Shown piece after piece: positions 15,812 through 24,531 of a DNA stretch of 64,000 nucleotides. A model generated the notes under the pieces. It had not been told where the DNA came from, searched no databases, and saw only the letters and a list, made by a program, of their open reading frames with translations. Numbering within the stretch: the first letter of the stretch is position 1; each line of letters opens with the position of its first letter. Location: NCBI GenBank assembly GCA_900068845.1, contig CEFQ01000008.1:248001-312000 (forward strand). Reading direction: 5' to 3'. A program made the position numbers and the translations under genes. Source of the DNA: Enterobacter ludwigii (GTDB taxonomy: Bacteria > Pseudomonadota > Gammaproteobacteria > Enterobacterales > Enterobacteriaceae).

Positions 15812-16850
15812 GATAGTGCGTCCGATAGAAGCGTTGGTACCAGCTTTCAGCCTGTTGTTGCATGTCGATGTCGCGGAATTTTTCCGGATAGAGCTTTTTC
15901 GCCATCCACAGTTCACCCAAGCCAATCGCTTCTGGCATCGGATAGCCCCAGGCTTTGGCATAGTCCGGCATCAGCCACACCTGATGATTTTTTACCGCAT
16001 CAATGGTTTGCCAGCGTGGATCCTGTTGGATCTCTTGCACCACGTTTGGATAGCGATCCTGCACAAAAATCACCTGTGGATTCCACGCCACCACCTGTTC
16101 CATGCTGACTTGTTTAAAACCCTGAACGGTCGCGGCAGCCACATTAAATGCACCCGCATGAGCCATCATCAAACCAGTGTATTTCCCTGAACCGTAAGTG
16201 GTGAGATCGGGATTCGCCATATAAGCGCGCACATGCTGCGGCTCGGGCAAATTTTTTAAGCGCTCGCTGACGATTTTGCGTCCTGCAAACGCAGCATCAA
16301 TCAGTTCCTGCGCCTGTGTTGGCTTGTTGACCACATTGCCGATCAACGTGATGCCTTCCTTGATGCCGAGATCGTAAGCCTGATCTTCATTCTGCATCAT
16401 GGGATTGATTTTGCCTTGCTGACCGGCATCATCATGACGCAGTGAGATGGCCAGCACCGGGATGCCTAATGCTGAAATCTGATCGATCATCTCTTTTGGC
16501 GCATAGTTGGTGACAAAAACCACCTGCGGATGCAGTGCCACCAGCTGTTCCATATCAACATGGGTTAAATCGCCCAGCAGCGCTTTATGCGTTAACTCAG
16601 GCACCAGCTGCGCGTAACCTTCACCCAGCTGCTGTTTCCAGTTCGCCAGGATACCCACGATTTTATCGGTAGCGTTGAGCTGCACCAGTAGGTTAAGCGT
16701 TTGGTGTTGCAGCACGACTACACGATCGACGTGATCGGGAATCGTCACCTGACGGCCAATCTGATCGGTCACCACGCGGCTGGCATAGCTGTGTAGAGAG
16801 GTAAAAGTGAGCAGGCCGGCGAGAATAATCCGGTTAAAAGAGAGGTGCAT
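15780..16850 (-). CDS. Periplasmic iron/cobalamin-type (FecB/BtuF fold) substrate-binding protein
   Basis: A 356-residue protein with an N-terminal signal peptide (MHLSFNRIILAGLLTFTSLHSYA) and the class III binding-protein pattern: VTDQIGRQVTIPDHVDRVVVL, MEQLVALHPQVVFVTNYAPKE, and MEQVVAWNPQVIFVQDRYP in the second lobe. Such proteins bind ferric siderophores, haem, cobalamin or oxyanions for ABC importers. AGGAG lies upstream of ATG 16850. No permease or ATPase gene follows; instead the ModA-like gene overlaps the 3' end. The pair may serve a transporter encoded elsewhere, possibly for molybdate or tungstate given the partner. Confidence 0.85.
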   Translation of the reverse strand: MHLSFNRIILAGLLTFTSLHSYASRVVTDQIGRQVTIPDHVDRVVVLQHQTLNLLVQLNATDKIVGILANWKQQLGEGYAQLVPELTHKALLGDLTHVDMEQLVALHPQVVFVTNYAPKEMIDQISALGIPVLAISLRHDDAGQQGKINPMMQNEDQAYDLGIKEGITLIGNVVNKPTQAQELIDAAFAGRKIVSERLKNLPEPQHVRAYMANPDLTTYGSGKYTGLMMAHAGAFNVAAATVQGFKQVSMEQVVAWNPQVIFVQDRYPNVVQEIQQDPRWQTIDAVKNHQVWLMPDYAKAWGYPMPEAIGLGELWMAKKLYPEKFRDIDMQQQAESWYQRFYRTHYHDNVKHSGSR

Positions 16851-16958
16851 AGAAACTCCTGAATTCGATATGCACCGGAGTATATAGCGATAATGGGGAG
16901 TGCGATATGACCTTTTAATGATGAGCTATGAGGGAAGCCTGAACTTCCCTGACGCGGA

Positions 16959-18011
16959 TTAAGGAATAATTCGTGCGCTGCGTAACTGCGCAAACAGAGC
17001 AAAGAACATCGCATCCGTTGCCTGGTAACCATTAAAACCCGCGCGCCGTAATTTGCTGCCGTCACCAAACATGTCGTAATCCCAGCCAAAGACAAAATCG
17101 GCAAATCGCCCATCATTCAGCTGCAAGATATCCGGCTCAATCAGCTGATGGTCTTTAGCGATTATCTGCCACTGCGCGCGATAATCCTGGAAAAGTTGAT
17201 GAAACGATAGATTCACTGCCGGCGCGCTTTCCAGTTCGAACCAGCGAGCAATCGCGGGCCATAGCTCACTCCAGCGCCATAAATCGCCGTTGTTAACGTT
17301 AAATGCTTGATTGTCGGCACCGGGGGCATTGGCCGCCCACAGCGTGGCCTGCGCGAGTAAGTCGGCATCGGTATGATCCACTATGCTGTGCCAGGCTTGG
17401 GCTGATCCTGGAAATCGCAGCGGCAAGCCTTGAAATTTGCACAGTGATGCGTAGAGCGCGATGCTCAGTGCCAGATTCATGGCGTTACCCGTGGCTGCGC
17501 TGCCCACTACGCCGGGACGCAATGCGTGCCAGTGCCAGCTTTTACCGCGCTGATAATCACTTAGCCAATGCTGCTGTTCCGCATTGAATTCGGCTCCCGC
17601 CACGCCGGGATCGCTCTCGCGCGCGGGCGTTTTAAACGGCCCCAAATGCGCGCCATACACTTTATATCCCTGCATTAAACTGACGCAGCGCAGCGGTGCA
17701 ATATTTTCGATGTTAACCACCAGATTGCGCAGCATCGTCACGTTGGGTTCGACCATTTCACGCCAGCTGGCGGCATTCAGCCACGCGCTGTAGAAGATAT
17801 GCGTGACATGATTGAGCGGGGCCAATGCCTGTGCGCTCTGCTGCGCATCCAACAGATCAACGTGGATGAAAGGGATATCCTGGGGTGATGTTGCAGGCTT
17901 GCGCGTCAGGCCAATCACCTGCCAATCCTGCTGACGCAATGCGTTAACCAGCTGTCTGCCAACAATGCCGGTTGCGCCCGCTACCAGGGCGAAGTTATGA
18001 CTCTGCGACAT
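16959..18011 (-). CDS. PRISE-type short-chain reductase (progesterone-5-beta-reductase/iridoid synthase-like)
   Basis: A 350-residue extended SDR with the Rossmann motif GATGIVG at 12-18 and the PRISE motif region LMQGYKVYGAHLGPF (Lys117 in place of the usual SDR Tyr-x3-Lys), followed by RESDP. PRISE enzymes reduce activated C=C bonds of enones with NADPH; bacterial members act on unknown small enones. AGGAG precedes ATG 18011. Divergent LysR gene 97 bases away is the likely regulator. A hairpin AGGGAAG/CTTCCCT (about 16929-16949) lies just past the stop. Confidence 0.82.
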   Translation of the reverse strand: MSQSHNFALVAGATGIVGRQLVNALRQQDWQVIGLTRKPATSPQDIPFIHVDLLDAQQSAQALAPLNHVTHIFYSAWLNAASWREMVEPNVTMLRNLVVNIENIAPLRCVSLMQGYKVYGAHLGPFKTPARESDPGVAGAEFNAEQQHWLSDYQRGKSWHWHALRPGVVGSAATGNAMNLALSIALYASLCKFQGLPLRFPGSAQAWHSIVDHTDADLLAQATLWAANAPGADNQAFNVNNGDLWRWSELWPAIARWFELESAPAVNLSFHQLFQDYRAQWQIIAKDHQLIEPDILQLNDGRFADFVFGWDYDMFGDGSKLRRAGFNGYQATDAMFFALFAQLRSARIIP

Positions 18012-18108
18012 GATTATTCTCCTGTGAATATGACAGCCACAGTGTTATCTATAATTTTTACTGCTGATATCCCACTATTTAGATGTCACTTATTAGAAAA
18101 ATCATTAA

Positions 18109-19008
18109 ATGAATAACAAACTCAACGCCATCAACACCTTCATTCGTGTGGCGCAGGCCGGATCGTTTTCGGCAGCGGCACGCTTGGGTGATATGAAACA
18201 ATCCGCCGTGAGCCAGCAAATCGCTGCGCTGGAGGATGAACTCGGTATCGTGTTGCTACACCGCACCACGCGCGCCATGAGATTGACCGAGCAGGGCGAG
18301 CGTTACTTACAGCAAATGCAGCCGCTGCTTGCCGCGATGCAGGACGTGGAGAGCCAGTTACGTCCGACGCAGCGAGCGCTGCAAGGGCGCGTGCATATCC
18401 AGTTACCCAGCGGATTAGGCCAGCGCTTTCTGCCACATTTGCTGGAGCTGCAGCGAATGAACCCTGAACTGCATCTGACCATCGCGCTCGACGATCGGGT
18501 GGCCGAACTGGTGAGTGAGGGCGTGGATATCGCGCTGCGTCTGAGTGAAACACCGCCGGAGATGTTTCCCGCGCGATTATTGGCGCGTATTGAAACGCCG
18601 CTGTTCGCTGCACCTGAGCGGGTACGCGCGACGCCGATTACCACCCTGGCAGAGCTGGCTGCGCAACCGCATGTCCGCTTTAGCGGCATTGGTAAACAGG
18701 CACCGCTGCGGCTGATATTCGAGCACGAAACGGTGGCGCTGGCTGTGAACACCGTATTCTGTGCCAACAGCAGCGAAGGATTGTTGCAGGCGCTGCAGGC
18801 GAACATCGGCGTTGGCGGTATGCAATTACCGCTGGTGCATGAAGCGTTGAAATCTGGATCGCTGATGAGAATCTTGCCTGCATACCGTCTGCCGGATCGT
18901 TTTCTCTACGCGGTGTTTCCTGATGCGCGCTTTATCCCGCTGCGCGTCAGACGTGTGGTAGAAGTGATCGAAAAGGTTCTGGCAGATGTGATTCCCACAG
19001 CTGAGTGA
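18109..19008 (+). CDS. LysR-family transcriptional regulator
   Basis: A 299-residue regulator with N-terminal HTH (INTFIRVAQAGSFSAAARLGDMKQSAVSQQIAALEDELGIVLLHRTTRAMRLT, residues ~8-60) and an effector domain with LQGRVHIQLPSGLGQRFLPHLLEL. It belongs to the large CrgA-like LysR group. No strong ribosome binding site before ATG 18109. Divergent from the PRISE reductase gene and upstream of the amidase operon; the reductase is the likelier target because the operon has its own sigma-54 promoter beyond a terminator. Confidence 0.9.
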   Translation: MNNKLNAINTFIRVAQAGSFSAAARLGDMKQSAVSQQIAALEDELGIVLLHRTTRAMRLTEQGERYLQQMQPLLAAMQDVESQLRPTQRALQGRVHIQLPSGLGQRFLPHLLELQRMNPELHLTIALDDRVAELVSEGVDIALRLSETPPEMFPARLLARIETPLFAAPERVRATPITTLAELAAQPHVRFSGIGKQAPLRLIFEHETVALAVNTVFCANSSEGLLQALQANIGVGGMQLPLVHEALKSGSLMRILPAYRLPDRFLYAVFPDARFIPLRVRRVVEVIEKVLADVIPTAE

Positions 19009-19025
19009 GATAGCGCTCGCCATCA

Positions 19026-19047
19026 TGGCGCATCGCTGCGCCATTTT
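19026..19047 (+). terminator. Intrinsic terminator after the LysR gene
   Basis: TGGCGCA-TCGC-TGCGCCA (19026-19043) is a perfect 7-bp stem with a 4-base loop, followed by TTTT. It lies 17 bases past the regulator stop and separates it from the sigma-54-type promoter of the amidase operon. Confidence 0.65.
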
Positions 19048-19158
19048 CGTGCTTCTCAGCGCCTAACCTGCAATGTAAAGAAACATAAGTATTCGATCTT
19101 GTATCCAAGAGCGTATCCCATCTGGCCTGGCCGCAGGCCACACCGTTTTCGGAAATTT

Positions 19159-19175
19159 TTGGCACGCAAACTGCA
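19159..19175 (+). promoter_or_regulatory. Sigma-54 (RpoN) promoter of the amidase-permease-hydrolase operon
   Basis: TTGGCACGCAAACTGCA matches the -24/-12 consensus (TTGGCACG, N4, TTGCA) at all but one specified base, with the invariant GG and GC separated by exactly 10 bases. The expected start of transcription is near 19186, about 25 bases before ATG 19211. Sigma-54 promoters need an enhancer-binding activator such as NtrC; an imperfect NtrC-like half-site pair occurs near 19037-19053 but is too weak to call. Confidence 0.8.
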
Positions 19176-19210
19176 ATGTTCCCGTTAAGTTAGCAATCGG
19201 GAGTATTCGC

Positions 19211-20659
19211 ATGTTTGATGCACTGTTGGATGAAGATGCCACCACGCTGGCGGCGTTGATGCGTAGCGGGGAGGTTTCAGCGCAGGAAGTGACGCAAGCC
19301 GCGCTCGAACGCATGGAACAGCGTGAGCCACAGATCCAGGCATTTTGTACCGCCACGCCGCAACGGGCACTGCAACAGGCGGCCACCATTGATGCGAAAC
19401 GCGCGCGCGGTGAAACGTTGGGCGCGCTGGCTGGCGTCCCGCTGGCGGTGAAAGATCTGATTTGCACGGCGGGGGTAAAAACGACCTCTGGTTCGCATGC
19501 CTATGCCGATTTTGTCCCGGATGAAGATGACATCACCGTTGAACGCCTGTTGGCCGCCGATGCCGTGCTGCTGGGGAAAACCACCGCGCCGGAGTTTGGT
19601 TACAGTGGCGTTGGGCATAATCCGCTGTTTCCTTCACCGCGCAATCCGTGGGATCTCACCAAAACGCCAGGCGGTTCGAGTGCCGGTTCCGGTGCGGCAT
19701 TGGCTGCGCGGTTGTGTCCGATTGCATTGGGCAGCGACGGCGGTGGTTCAGTGCGCATTCCTGCCGCACACTGCGGCGTGTTTGGCCTGAAAGCCTCGAT
19801 GGGGCGCGTGCCGTTGTGGCCGGGCTGTCGCGACGAGCGTTATCCCGGCGTTTCCAGCTGGGAATCGCTGGAGCATATCGGCCCAATGACACGTTCGGTG
19901 CGCGACAGCGCGCTGATGATGTCCGTGATGGCTGGGCCCGATATGCGCGATCGCCACTCGATTCCCTGCAATGATGTTGATTGGCTCGGCTCGCTGAATA
20001 AACCCCTAAGCGGCCTGCGTATCGCGTTCAGCGCTGATTTTGGCTACATCGCTGTCGATCCTGAAGTGCGTGACGTTGTCACTCGAGCCGCGCGCCGTTT
20101 TGCGCATGAACTCGGTGCTGAACTGGATGAAATCGATCCCGGCATCGTCGATGAGGCGGCCACTTTCGCCGCGCTGGTGGCCTTTGAGAGCGATCTTAGC
20201 GGCATGCGCCACATGCAGGCTGAACTCGGTGCGCGCATGTCACCGCATCTCAGCGCCATGCTGCAACGTGACTGGCGCGCAGAAACCTTCACCGATGCCA
20301 ACACCACGCGCAAAAAGCTGTGCAATCAGATGTGGCGCTTTATGCAGCATTACGATCTGCTGTTGTCGCCAACGCTGGCGGTGCCGCCATTCCCGCTCAA
20401 CATGCAGGGACCTGAGATAATCGATGGGCGCATGGTGCGCAGCGATCACTGGCTCTCATTCTGCTTCCCGTTCAATTTTACCGGCCAACCGGCGGCGTCT
20501 GTTCCTGCGGGCTTTACCGCCAGCGGATTGCCGATTGGCATGCAAATCGTAGGTCGTCATCTGGACGATGGTCTGGTGCTGGCGGCCAGTGCCGCATTCG
20601 AGCGCATTCAACCGTGGAATCACATCACACCTGTTTCAATCGGAGTTGCCCATGACTAA
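19211..20659 (+). CDS. Amidase-signature family hydrolase (AtzE/GatA-like)
   Basis: A 482-residue amidase-signature enzyme with the Ser-cisSer-Lys triad visible: Lys81 in VPLAVKDL, Ser156 in TPGGSSAGSG and Ser180 in SDGGGSVRIPA, with the family spacing. It hydrolyses a C-N amide bond; relatives include GatA, 1-carboxybiuret hydrolase AtzE and allophanate hydrolase. GGGAG precedes ATG 19211. First gene of a three-gene operon in which each stop overlaps the next start, behind a sigma-54 promoter and followed by an NCS1 permease and a biuret-hydrolase-like enzyme. That context suggests a ureido or N-carbamoyl substrate; length (482) is below that of full allophanate hydrolases (about 600). Confidence 0.88.
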   Translation: MFDALLDEDATTLAALMRSGEVSAQEVTQAALERMEQREPQIQAFCTATPQRALQQAATIDAKRARGETLGALAGVPLAVKDLICTAGVKTTSGSHAYADFVPDEDDITVERLLAADAVLLGKTTAPEFGYSGVGHNPLFPSPRNPWDLTKTPGGSSAGSGAALAARLCPIALGSDGGGSVRIPAAHCGVFGLKASMGRVPLWPGCRDERYPGVSSWESLEHIGPMTRSVRDSALMMSVMAGPDMRDRHSIPCNDVDWLGSLNKPLSGLRIAFSADFGYIAVDPEVRDVVTRAARRFAHELGAELDEIDPGIVDEAATFAALVAFESDLSGMRHMQAELGARMSPHLSAMLQRDWRAETFTDANTTRKKLCNQMWRFMQHYDLLLSPTLAVPPFPLNMQGPEIIDGRMVRSDHWLSFCFPFNFTGQPAASVPAGFTASGLPIGMQIVGRHLDDGLVLAASAAFERIQPWNHITPVSIGVAHD

Positions 20660-21962
20660 CAAAAATTCACCGACTTTAGAGCAGGAGTTCGAGCACGAAC
20701 CGGTGCCGCTCAGCCATCGCCATTCGACCGGTTCGGTTTCGGCGGTATGGTTTGGTTTCCCGATGATCCTGACGAATGCGCTGTTTGGCGGCATCATTAC
20801 CTGGCACCTTGGATTCTGGCCAGCGTTGATTGCCATCCTGCTGGGGAATCTGGTGCTGTTTGCCTATGTCGGCGCGCTGAGCTGGTTCGCCGGAAAGACC
20901 GGTATGAACTTCGCGCTGCAGGCGAAACGGACCTTCGGCACCAAAGGCTACATTTTAGTTTCTGGTTTTCTCTCGACCGTGGTGATTGGCTGGTACGCCT
21001 TCCAGACCGGCTTAACCGGCACGGTGATCAACCAAACCTTTGGCTGGAATGCGCTGGCGGTCACGGCGGTTGCTATGGTGCTTTACACCGCAATCACCTT
21101 CCTCGGCGTGCGCGCTTTGTCGGTGCTGGGCATGATTGCCGCGCCGCTGTTCGTGATCCTGGGTTTGGTGGCGTTGTGGTTGATCGGTCAGGATCATGAT
21201 TTCAGCACCGTCACGCAGTTTACCGGCAGCAGCAGCGCGGTAGGCGCGATGAGCATGGGCACCGCCGTGACGATGGTGGTGGCCGGTTTCGCGGATTCCG
21301 GCACCATGACGGCTGACTTTACCCGCTGGTCGAAAGACGGCAAATCGGCGGTGATTGCCGCGTTCTCCGCGTTCCCGGTGGCGAACGTCATCTCTTATCT
21401 GTTTGGCGTGGTGATTGTTGCGGTCGGCGCGGCCGTCGAGCCGGCAAGCAACGGCGGCAACTTCCTGCCGATGCTGATGGGGCACGGCATGCTGCTCTCC
21501 GTGATTGCCTTCCTGTTTGTGTTTATCAATCTCGGTTCGGTGTGTACGCACTGCTTGTATAACGGCGCGGTCGGCTTTAGCCATCTGTTCAGCAGCAAAA
21601 TGCGTGTGTGGACGGTGATCCTTGGTGTGATTGGCGGGGCGCTGGCGCTGGCTGGCGTGTGGTCCTATTTCCTGGAGTGGCTGAGCTTGCTCGGCATCGT
21701 GGTGCCGCCGTTTGGTGCGGTGATGATTGTCGATTTGATCTTTATGGCCAAAATCAGCGAGCAGCGCACCCTGCGCCGCATGCGCGGCAGTGCCTTTGCG
21801 GCTTGGGCTATCGGCAGCTTATGTGCGGTGATTGCGCATATCGCCTTCCCACAGTTCGGTGAAGCGGTGATTGGTTTAGTAACTGCCGCCGCCAGCTACA
21901 CGCTGATTGTGAAACTGAAACGTGAAAATGCGGTAAATGTTATGGAGGAAAAAAATGCCTGA
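20652..21962 (+). CDS. NCS1-type (CodB-like) nucleobase/ureide permease
   Basis: A 436-residue polytopic protein with about 12 membrane segments after a polar N-terminus, and the sequence [31 protein letters not shown] typical of cytosine permease relatives. NCS1 carriers import cytosine, allantoin, hydantoins and similar nitrogen heterocycles with Na+ or H+. ATG 20652 overlaps the amidase stop by 8 bases and has GGAG upstream. In this operon it probably imports the substrate of the two hydrolases. Confidence 0.88.
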   Translation: MTNKNSPTLEQEFEHEPVPLSHRHSTGSVSAVWFGFPMILTNALFGGIITWHLGFWPALIAILLGNLVLFAYVGALSWFAGKTGMNFALQAKRTFGTKGYILVSGFLSTVVIGWYAFQTGLTGTVINQTFGWNALAVTAVAMVLYTAITFLGVRALSVLGMIAAPLFVILGLVALWLIGQDHDFSTVTQFTGSSSAVGAMSMGTAVTMVVAGFADSGTMTADFTRWSKDGKSAVIAAFSAFPVANVISYLFGVVIVAVGAAVEPASNGGNFLPMLMGHGMLLSVIAFLFVFINLGSVCTHCLYNGAVGFSHLFSSKMRVWTVILGVIGGALALAGVWSYFLEWLSLLGIVVPPFGAVMIVDLIFMAKISEQRTLRRMRGSAFAAWAIGSLCAVIAHIAFPQFGEAVIGLVTAAASYTLIVKLKRENAVNVMEEKNA

Positions 21963-22662
21963 TTACGCGATTGATTCAACCCCGTACGTGTGGCCGTATG
22001 ACGGTCGTTGCAGCCCGCAGGATACCGCGCTGGTGGTTATCGATATGCAAACCGATTTCTGCGGCAAGGGCGGTTATGTCGATAGCATGGGCTACGATAT
22101 CGCCTTAACGCGCGCGCCAATCAAGCCGCTTCAGCAGGTGCTGGCAAAGATGCGCGAGCTGGGCTTCCCGATCATCCATACGCGCGAAGGGCATCGTTCG
22201 GATTTAAGTGATTTGCCCGCCAACAAGCGCTGGCGCTCGAAGCGTATGCAGGCGGAAATCGGCGCGCCGGGACCGTGCGGACGCATTCTGGTGCGCGGTG
22301 AACCAGGCTGGGAAATCATTCCTGAACTGGCGCCGCTGGCGGGCGAAATTATTATTGATAAACCGGGAAAGGGGTCGTTTTATGCCACCGATCTGGAACT
22401 GATTCTGCGCAGCCGCGGCATCCGCAACCTGATCATCAGCGGCATTACCACCGATGTCTGCGTCCACACCACGCTGCGCGAAGCCAACGATCGCGGCTTT
22501 GAGTGTTTAGTGCTGTCAGATTGCTGCGCAGCGACCGAGTTGCAACACCACGAAGCCGCGCTCAGCATGATCCATATGCAGGGCGGGATTTTTGGTGCGG
22601 TCGCCAGTTCGCAAACTTTGCTGGCGGGATTAGCCAGCAAGCAAACGGTAGACGTGAGTTAG
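21955..22662 (+). CDS. Isochorismatase-family hydrolase, probable biuret amidohydrolase
   Basis: A 235-residue cysteine hydrolase with triad Asp30 ([17 protein letters not shown]), Lys136 ([11 protein letters not shown]) and Cys169 ([19 protein letters not shown]). The spacing (106 and 33 residues) and the sequences [19 protein letters not shown] and [20 protein letters not shown] are, as I remember it, nearly those of Rhizobium BiuH, which converts biuret to allophanate and ammonia. ATG 21955 overlaps the permease stop and follows GGAGG. Related enzymes act on ureidoacrylate or N-carbamoyl compounds, so biuret itself is a strong but not certain guess. The 3' end overlaps the convergent esterase gene by 4 bases. 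Confidence 0.82.
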   Translation: MPDYAIDSTPYVWPYDGRCSPQDTALVVIDMQTDFCGKGGYVDSMGYDIALTRAPIKPLQQVLAKMRELGFPIIHTREGHRSDLSDLPANKRWRSKRMQAEIGAPGPCGRILVRGEPGWEIIPELAPLAGEIIIDKPGKGSFYATDLELILRSRGIRNLIISGITTDVCVHTTLREANDRGFECLVLSDCCAATELQHHEAALSMIHMQGGIFGAVASSQTLLAGLASKQTVDVS

Positions 22663-23561
22663 ATCTTCAACCACCTTTCATAGTGCTCTGGCCACGCCAC
22701 CGTGGGTGTGCCAGGCCTGCCCATACCAAAGCCATGACCGCCACGACTGTAGCGATGCATCTCAACTGGCACCTGATGAGATTTACAGGCGTTCGCCATG
22801 ATCAGCGTGTTATGGGGATTGGCGATGGTATCGTCCTCTGCCTGCACCAGAAAGAAGGGCGGCGAGTGCGGATTCACAAATTCCTGTACCGACCATGCCG
22901 CGTCTTCACTTGCTGACGCATTTTTACCGACCAGAATCTTGTGCGTTGAGGTGTGCGTGTAAGGCTGCTCAAGTGTGATGATGGGGTAAATCAGCGCAGC
23001 GCGATCGGCCGTGGCGGGCAGGTTATCCAGGGCATCGCTTGCCCTATAAGATCGGAAATCCGCTCGCGTGACCGCCATACCGAGCAGATGCCCTCCGGCG
23101 GAAAATCCCAGCACGCTGACATGCTTTTCACGCTGCCGCACCAGGCGCAGCGCACGCTGGGCATCCTGCAGTGAAACCATTGCGCCATCTCGCCAGCCTT
23201 CATGGGGCAAGCGATAACTCAGCACATAAGCAGTATATCCGCGCGCCGTCAGCCAGGCGGCGGCGGGCCACGCTTCTTTACCCATTTCAATGCGCGTGTA
23301 GCCGCCACCGGCGGCAATTAATACCGCGCGGCCATTGGGCGAGGGCGGCGTTGATACTGTAAGGGTGGGCTGCACGATATTGCGCTGCGCGCCCTTATCT
23401 GAAATGACCATTTCGCCTGCAGGGCCGCCTCCGCCTGGCGGGATACCCGGCCACAATGGGAGGATGTGCGTGGTTGCCTGTGATGGTGCAGCCCAGTTTA
23501 GCCCGCTGCGCATGGCAAGCGTGGAAAGGGTGAGATAAGACAAAAAATGGCGGCGGTTCAT
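22659..23561 (-). CDS. Exported alpha/beta-hydrolase (acetylesterase-like), Tat signal
   Basis: A 300-residue protein with a twin-arginine-like signal ([20 protein letters not shown], cleavage near 25) and an alpha/beta-hydrolase core: oxyanion-type [20 protein letters not shown], nucleophile Ser154 in [12 protein letters not shown], acid near [12 protein letters not shown] and catalytic His in RGGHGFGMG. The pattern matches bacterial acetyl-esterases and xylan esterase relatives that remove acetyl groups from plant polysaccharides. TGAGGAG precedes the ATG. It is convergent with the biuret operon and not part of it. Confidence 0.85.
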   Translation of the reverse strand: MNRRHFLSYLTLSTLAMRSGLNWAAPSQATTHILPLWPGIPPGGGGPAGEMVISDKGAQRNIVQPTLTVSTPPSPNGRAVLIAAGGGYTRIEMGKEAWPAAAWLTARGYTAYVLSYRLPHEGWRDGAMVSLQDAQRALRLVRQREKHVSVLGFSAGGHLLGMAVTRADFRSYRASDALDNLPATADRAALIYPIITLEQPYTHTSTHKILVGKNASASEDAAWSVQEFVNPHSPPFFLVQAEDDTIANPHNTLIMANACKSHQVPVEMHRYSRGGHGFGMGRPGTPTVAWPEHYERWLKI

Positions 23562-23792
23562 AACGGCTCCTCAGGGCAGCGGAGGCTTATTGCAGCAGAA
23601 TTATCGGCAGAGAAGATGAAGAGGGCGTTGCTATGTATTACCAAATGCAACGGGATGAGAGTTAAACGTTATAGTTACAACATACATTTGGCTATAGCTA
23701 AAATCCCGAGCCTGGCAGCACTGCGGTTGTCGTTGTTACAGGAAAAATATTTTTCTTTAGAATGCAGTACAAAATTCCAGCAAAAGTGCGTA

Positions 23793-23823
23793 GGCATATG
23801 CCATGCATATTCGTATAATATGC
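23793..23823 (+). promoter_or_regulatory. Promoter and palindromic operator of the VapBC pair
   Basis: Two adjacent palindromes: GGCATATGCC (23793-23802) and GCATATT-CGTAT-AATATGC (23805-23823, 7-bp arms). A perfect -10 hexamer TATAAT (23814-23819) lies inside the second, and TAGGCA (23791-23796) at 17-bp spacing is a 4/6 -35. Such palindromes overlapping the promoter are where VapB-VapC complexes normally bind for autoregulation. Confidence 0.7.
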
Positions 23824-23849
23824 TTATATTTTTCGCGAGGAGAAAGTTC

Positions 23850-24077
23850 ATGCGAACAGTATCAATATTTAAAAATGGCAATAACCGTGCAATCCGCTTG
23901 CCGCGTGATCTGGATTTCGATGGGGTAAACGAGCTCGAAATCATCCGTGAAGGGGATACGTTGATTTTGCGACCGGTAAAACCAAGCTGGAGCTCTTTTA
24001 TGCAAGAAGAGAAGGCAGATACAGATTTCCTGGAGGATAGAGACGATGTAATTGAAGACGGGCGGTTTGAACTTTAA
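23850..24077 (+). CDS. vapB: VapB-type antitoxin (AbrB/SpoVT fold)
   Basis: A 75-residue protein: N-terminal swapped-hairpin DNA-binding domain (MRTVSIFKNGNNRAIRLPRDLDFDGVNELEIIREGDTLILRP) and an acidic C-terminal toxin-binding tail (EEKADTDFLEDRDDVIEDGRFEL). It neutralises the VapC RNase and represses the operon. ATG 23850 follows GAGGAGAAAG. Its stop overlaps the toxin start by one base (TAATG). Confidence 0.9.
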   Translation: MRTVSIFKNGNNRAIRLPRDLDFDGVNELEIIREGDTLILRPVKPSWSSFMQEEKADTDFLEDRDDVIEDGRFEL

Positions 24078-24490
24078 TGAAAACCTACATGCTTGATACC
24101 AATATCTGCTCGTTTATCATGCGAGAGCAGCCGGAAGCCGTTATTGAAAAGTTAACCCAATGCGTTATGCGACGTGATCGCATTGTGGTCTCGGCTATAA
24201 CTTATGCCGAAATGCGATTTGGGGCGATTGGCAAAAAAGCCTCGCCTAAACATCTCTCGCTGGTGGAGGCGTTTGTGAGCCGTCTTGATGCTGTTTTGCC
24301 TTGGGATCGCGCGGCGGTAGATGCGACCACGAAAGTGAAAATGGCCTTGGCTGTGTCTGGTACGCCTATTGGTGCGAATGATGCGGCAATCGCCGGACAT
24401 GCGATTTCGGCAGGCACAATTTTAGTCACCAACAATACGCGGGAATTCGCTCGGGTAGTTGATCTGAATCTTCAGGATTGGGCTAGCTAG
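24077..24490 (+). CDS. vapC: VapC toxin, PIN-domain RNase
   Basis: A 137-residue PIN domain with the expected acidic residues: Asp7 in YMLDTNICSFIM, a Glu in SAITYAEMRFGA, Asp in LPWDRAAVDA, and GANDAAIAGHA with Asp near residue 98. Enteric VapC enzymes cleave initiator tRNA in the anticodon loop to halt translation. Directly coupled to VapB. A terminator hairpin follows. Confidence 0.9.
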   Translation: MKTYMLDTNICSFIMREQPEAVIEKLTQCVMRRDRIVVSAITYAEMRFGAIGKKASPKHLSLVEAFVSRLDAVLPWDRAAVDATTKVKMALAVSGTPIGANDAAIAGHAISAGTILVTNNTREFARVVDLNLQDWAS

Positions 24491-24497
24491 ACACCAG

Positions 24498-24521
24498 CAA
24501 AAGGGCGACTCACGTCGCCCT
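24498..24521 (-). terminator. Terminator hairpin between vapC and betA
   Basis: AGGGCGAC-TCAC-GTCGCCCT is a perfect 8-bp stem. On the minus strand it is followed by TTTTG, so it terminates betIBA, and it may also stop vapC transcription. Confidence 0.75.
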
Positions 24522-24531
24522 AAAATCACAC

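Noticed and set aside
16851-16958. Possible ModE or Fur operator upstream of the FecB-like gene
   Set aside because: Only partial half-site similarity (CGCTATATA); not enough matches to call.
19020-19060. NtrC-type enhancer site upstream of the sigma-54 promoter
   Set aside because: The one clear palindrome there has the wrong polarity for NtrC and is better explained as the terminator of the LysR gene.
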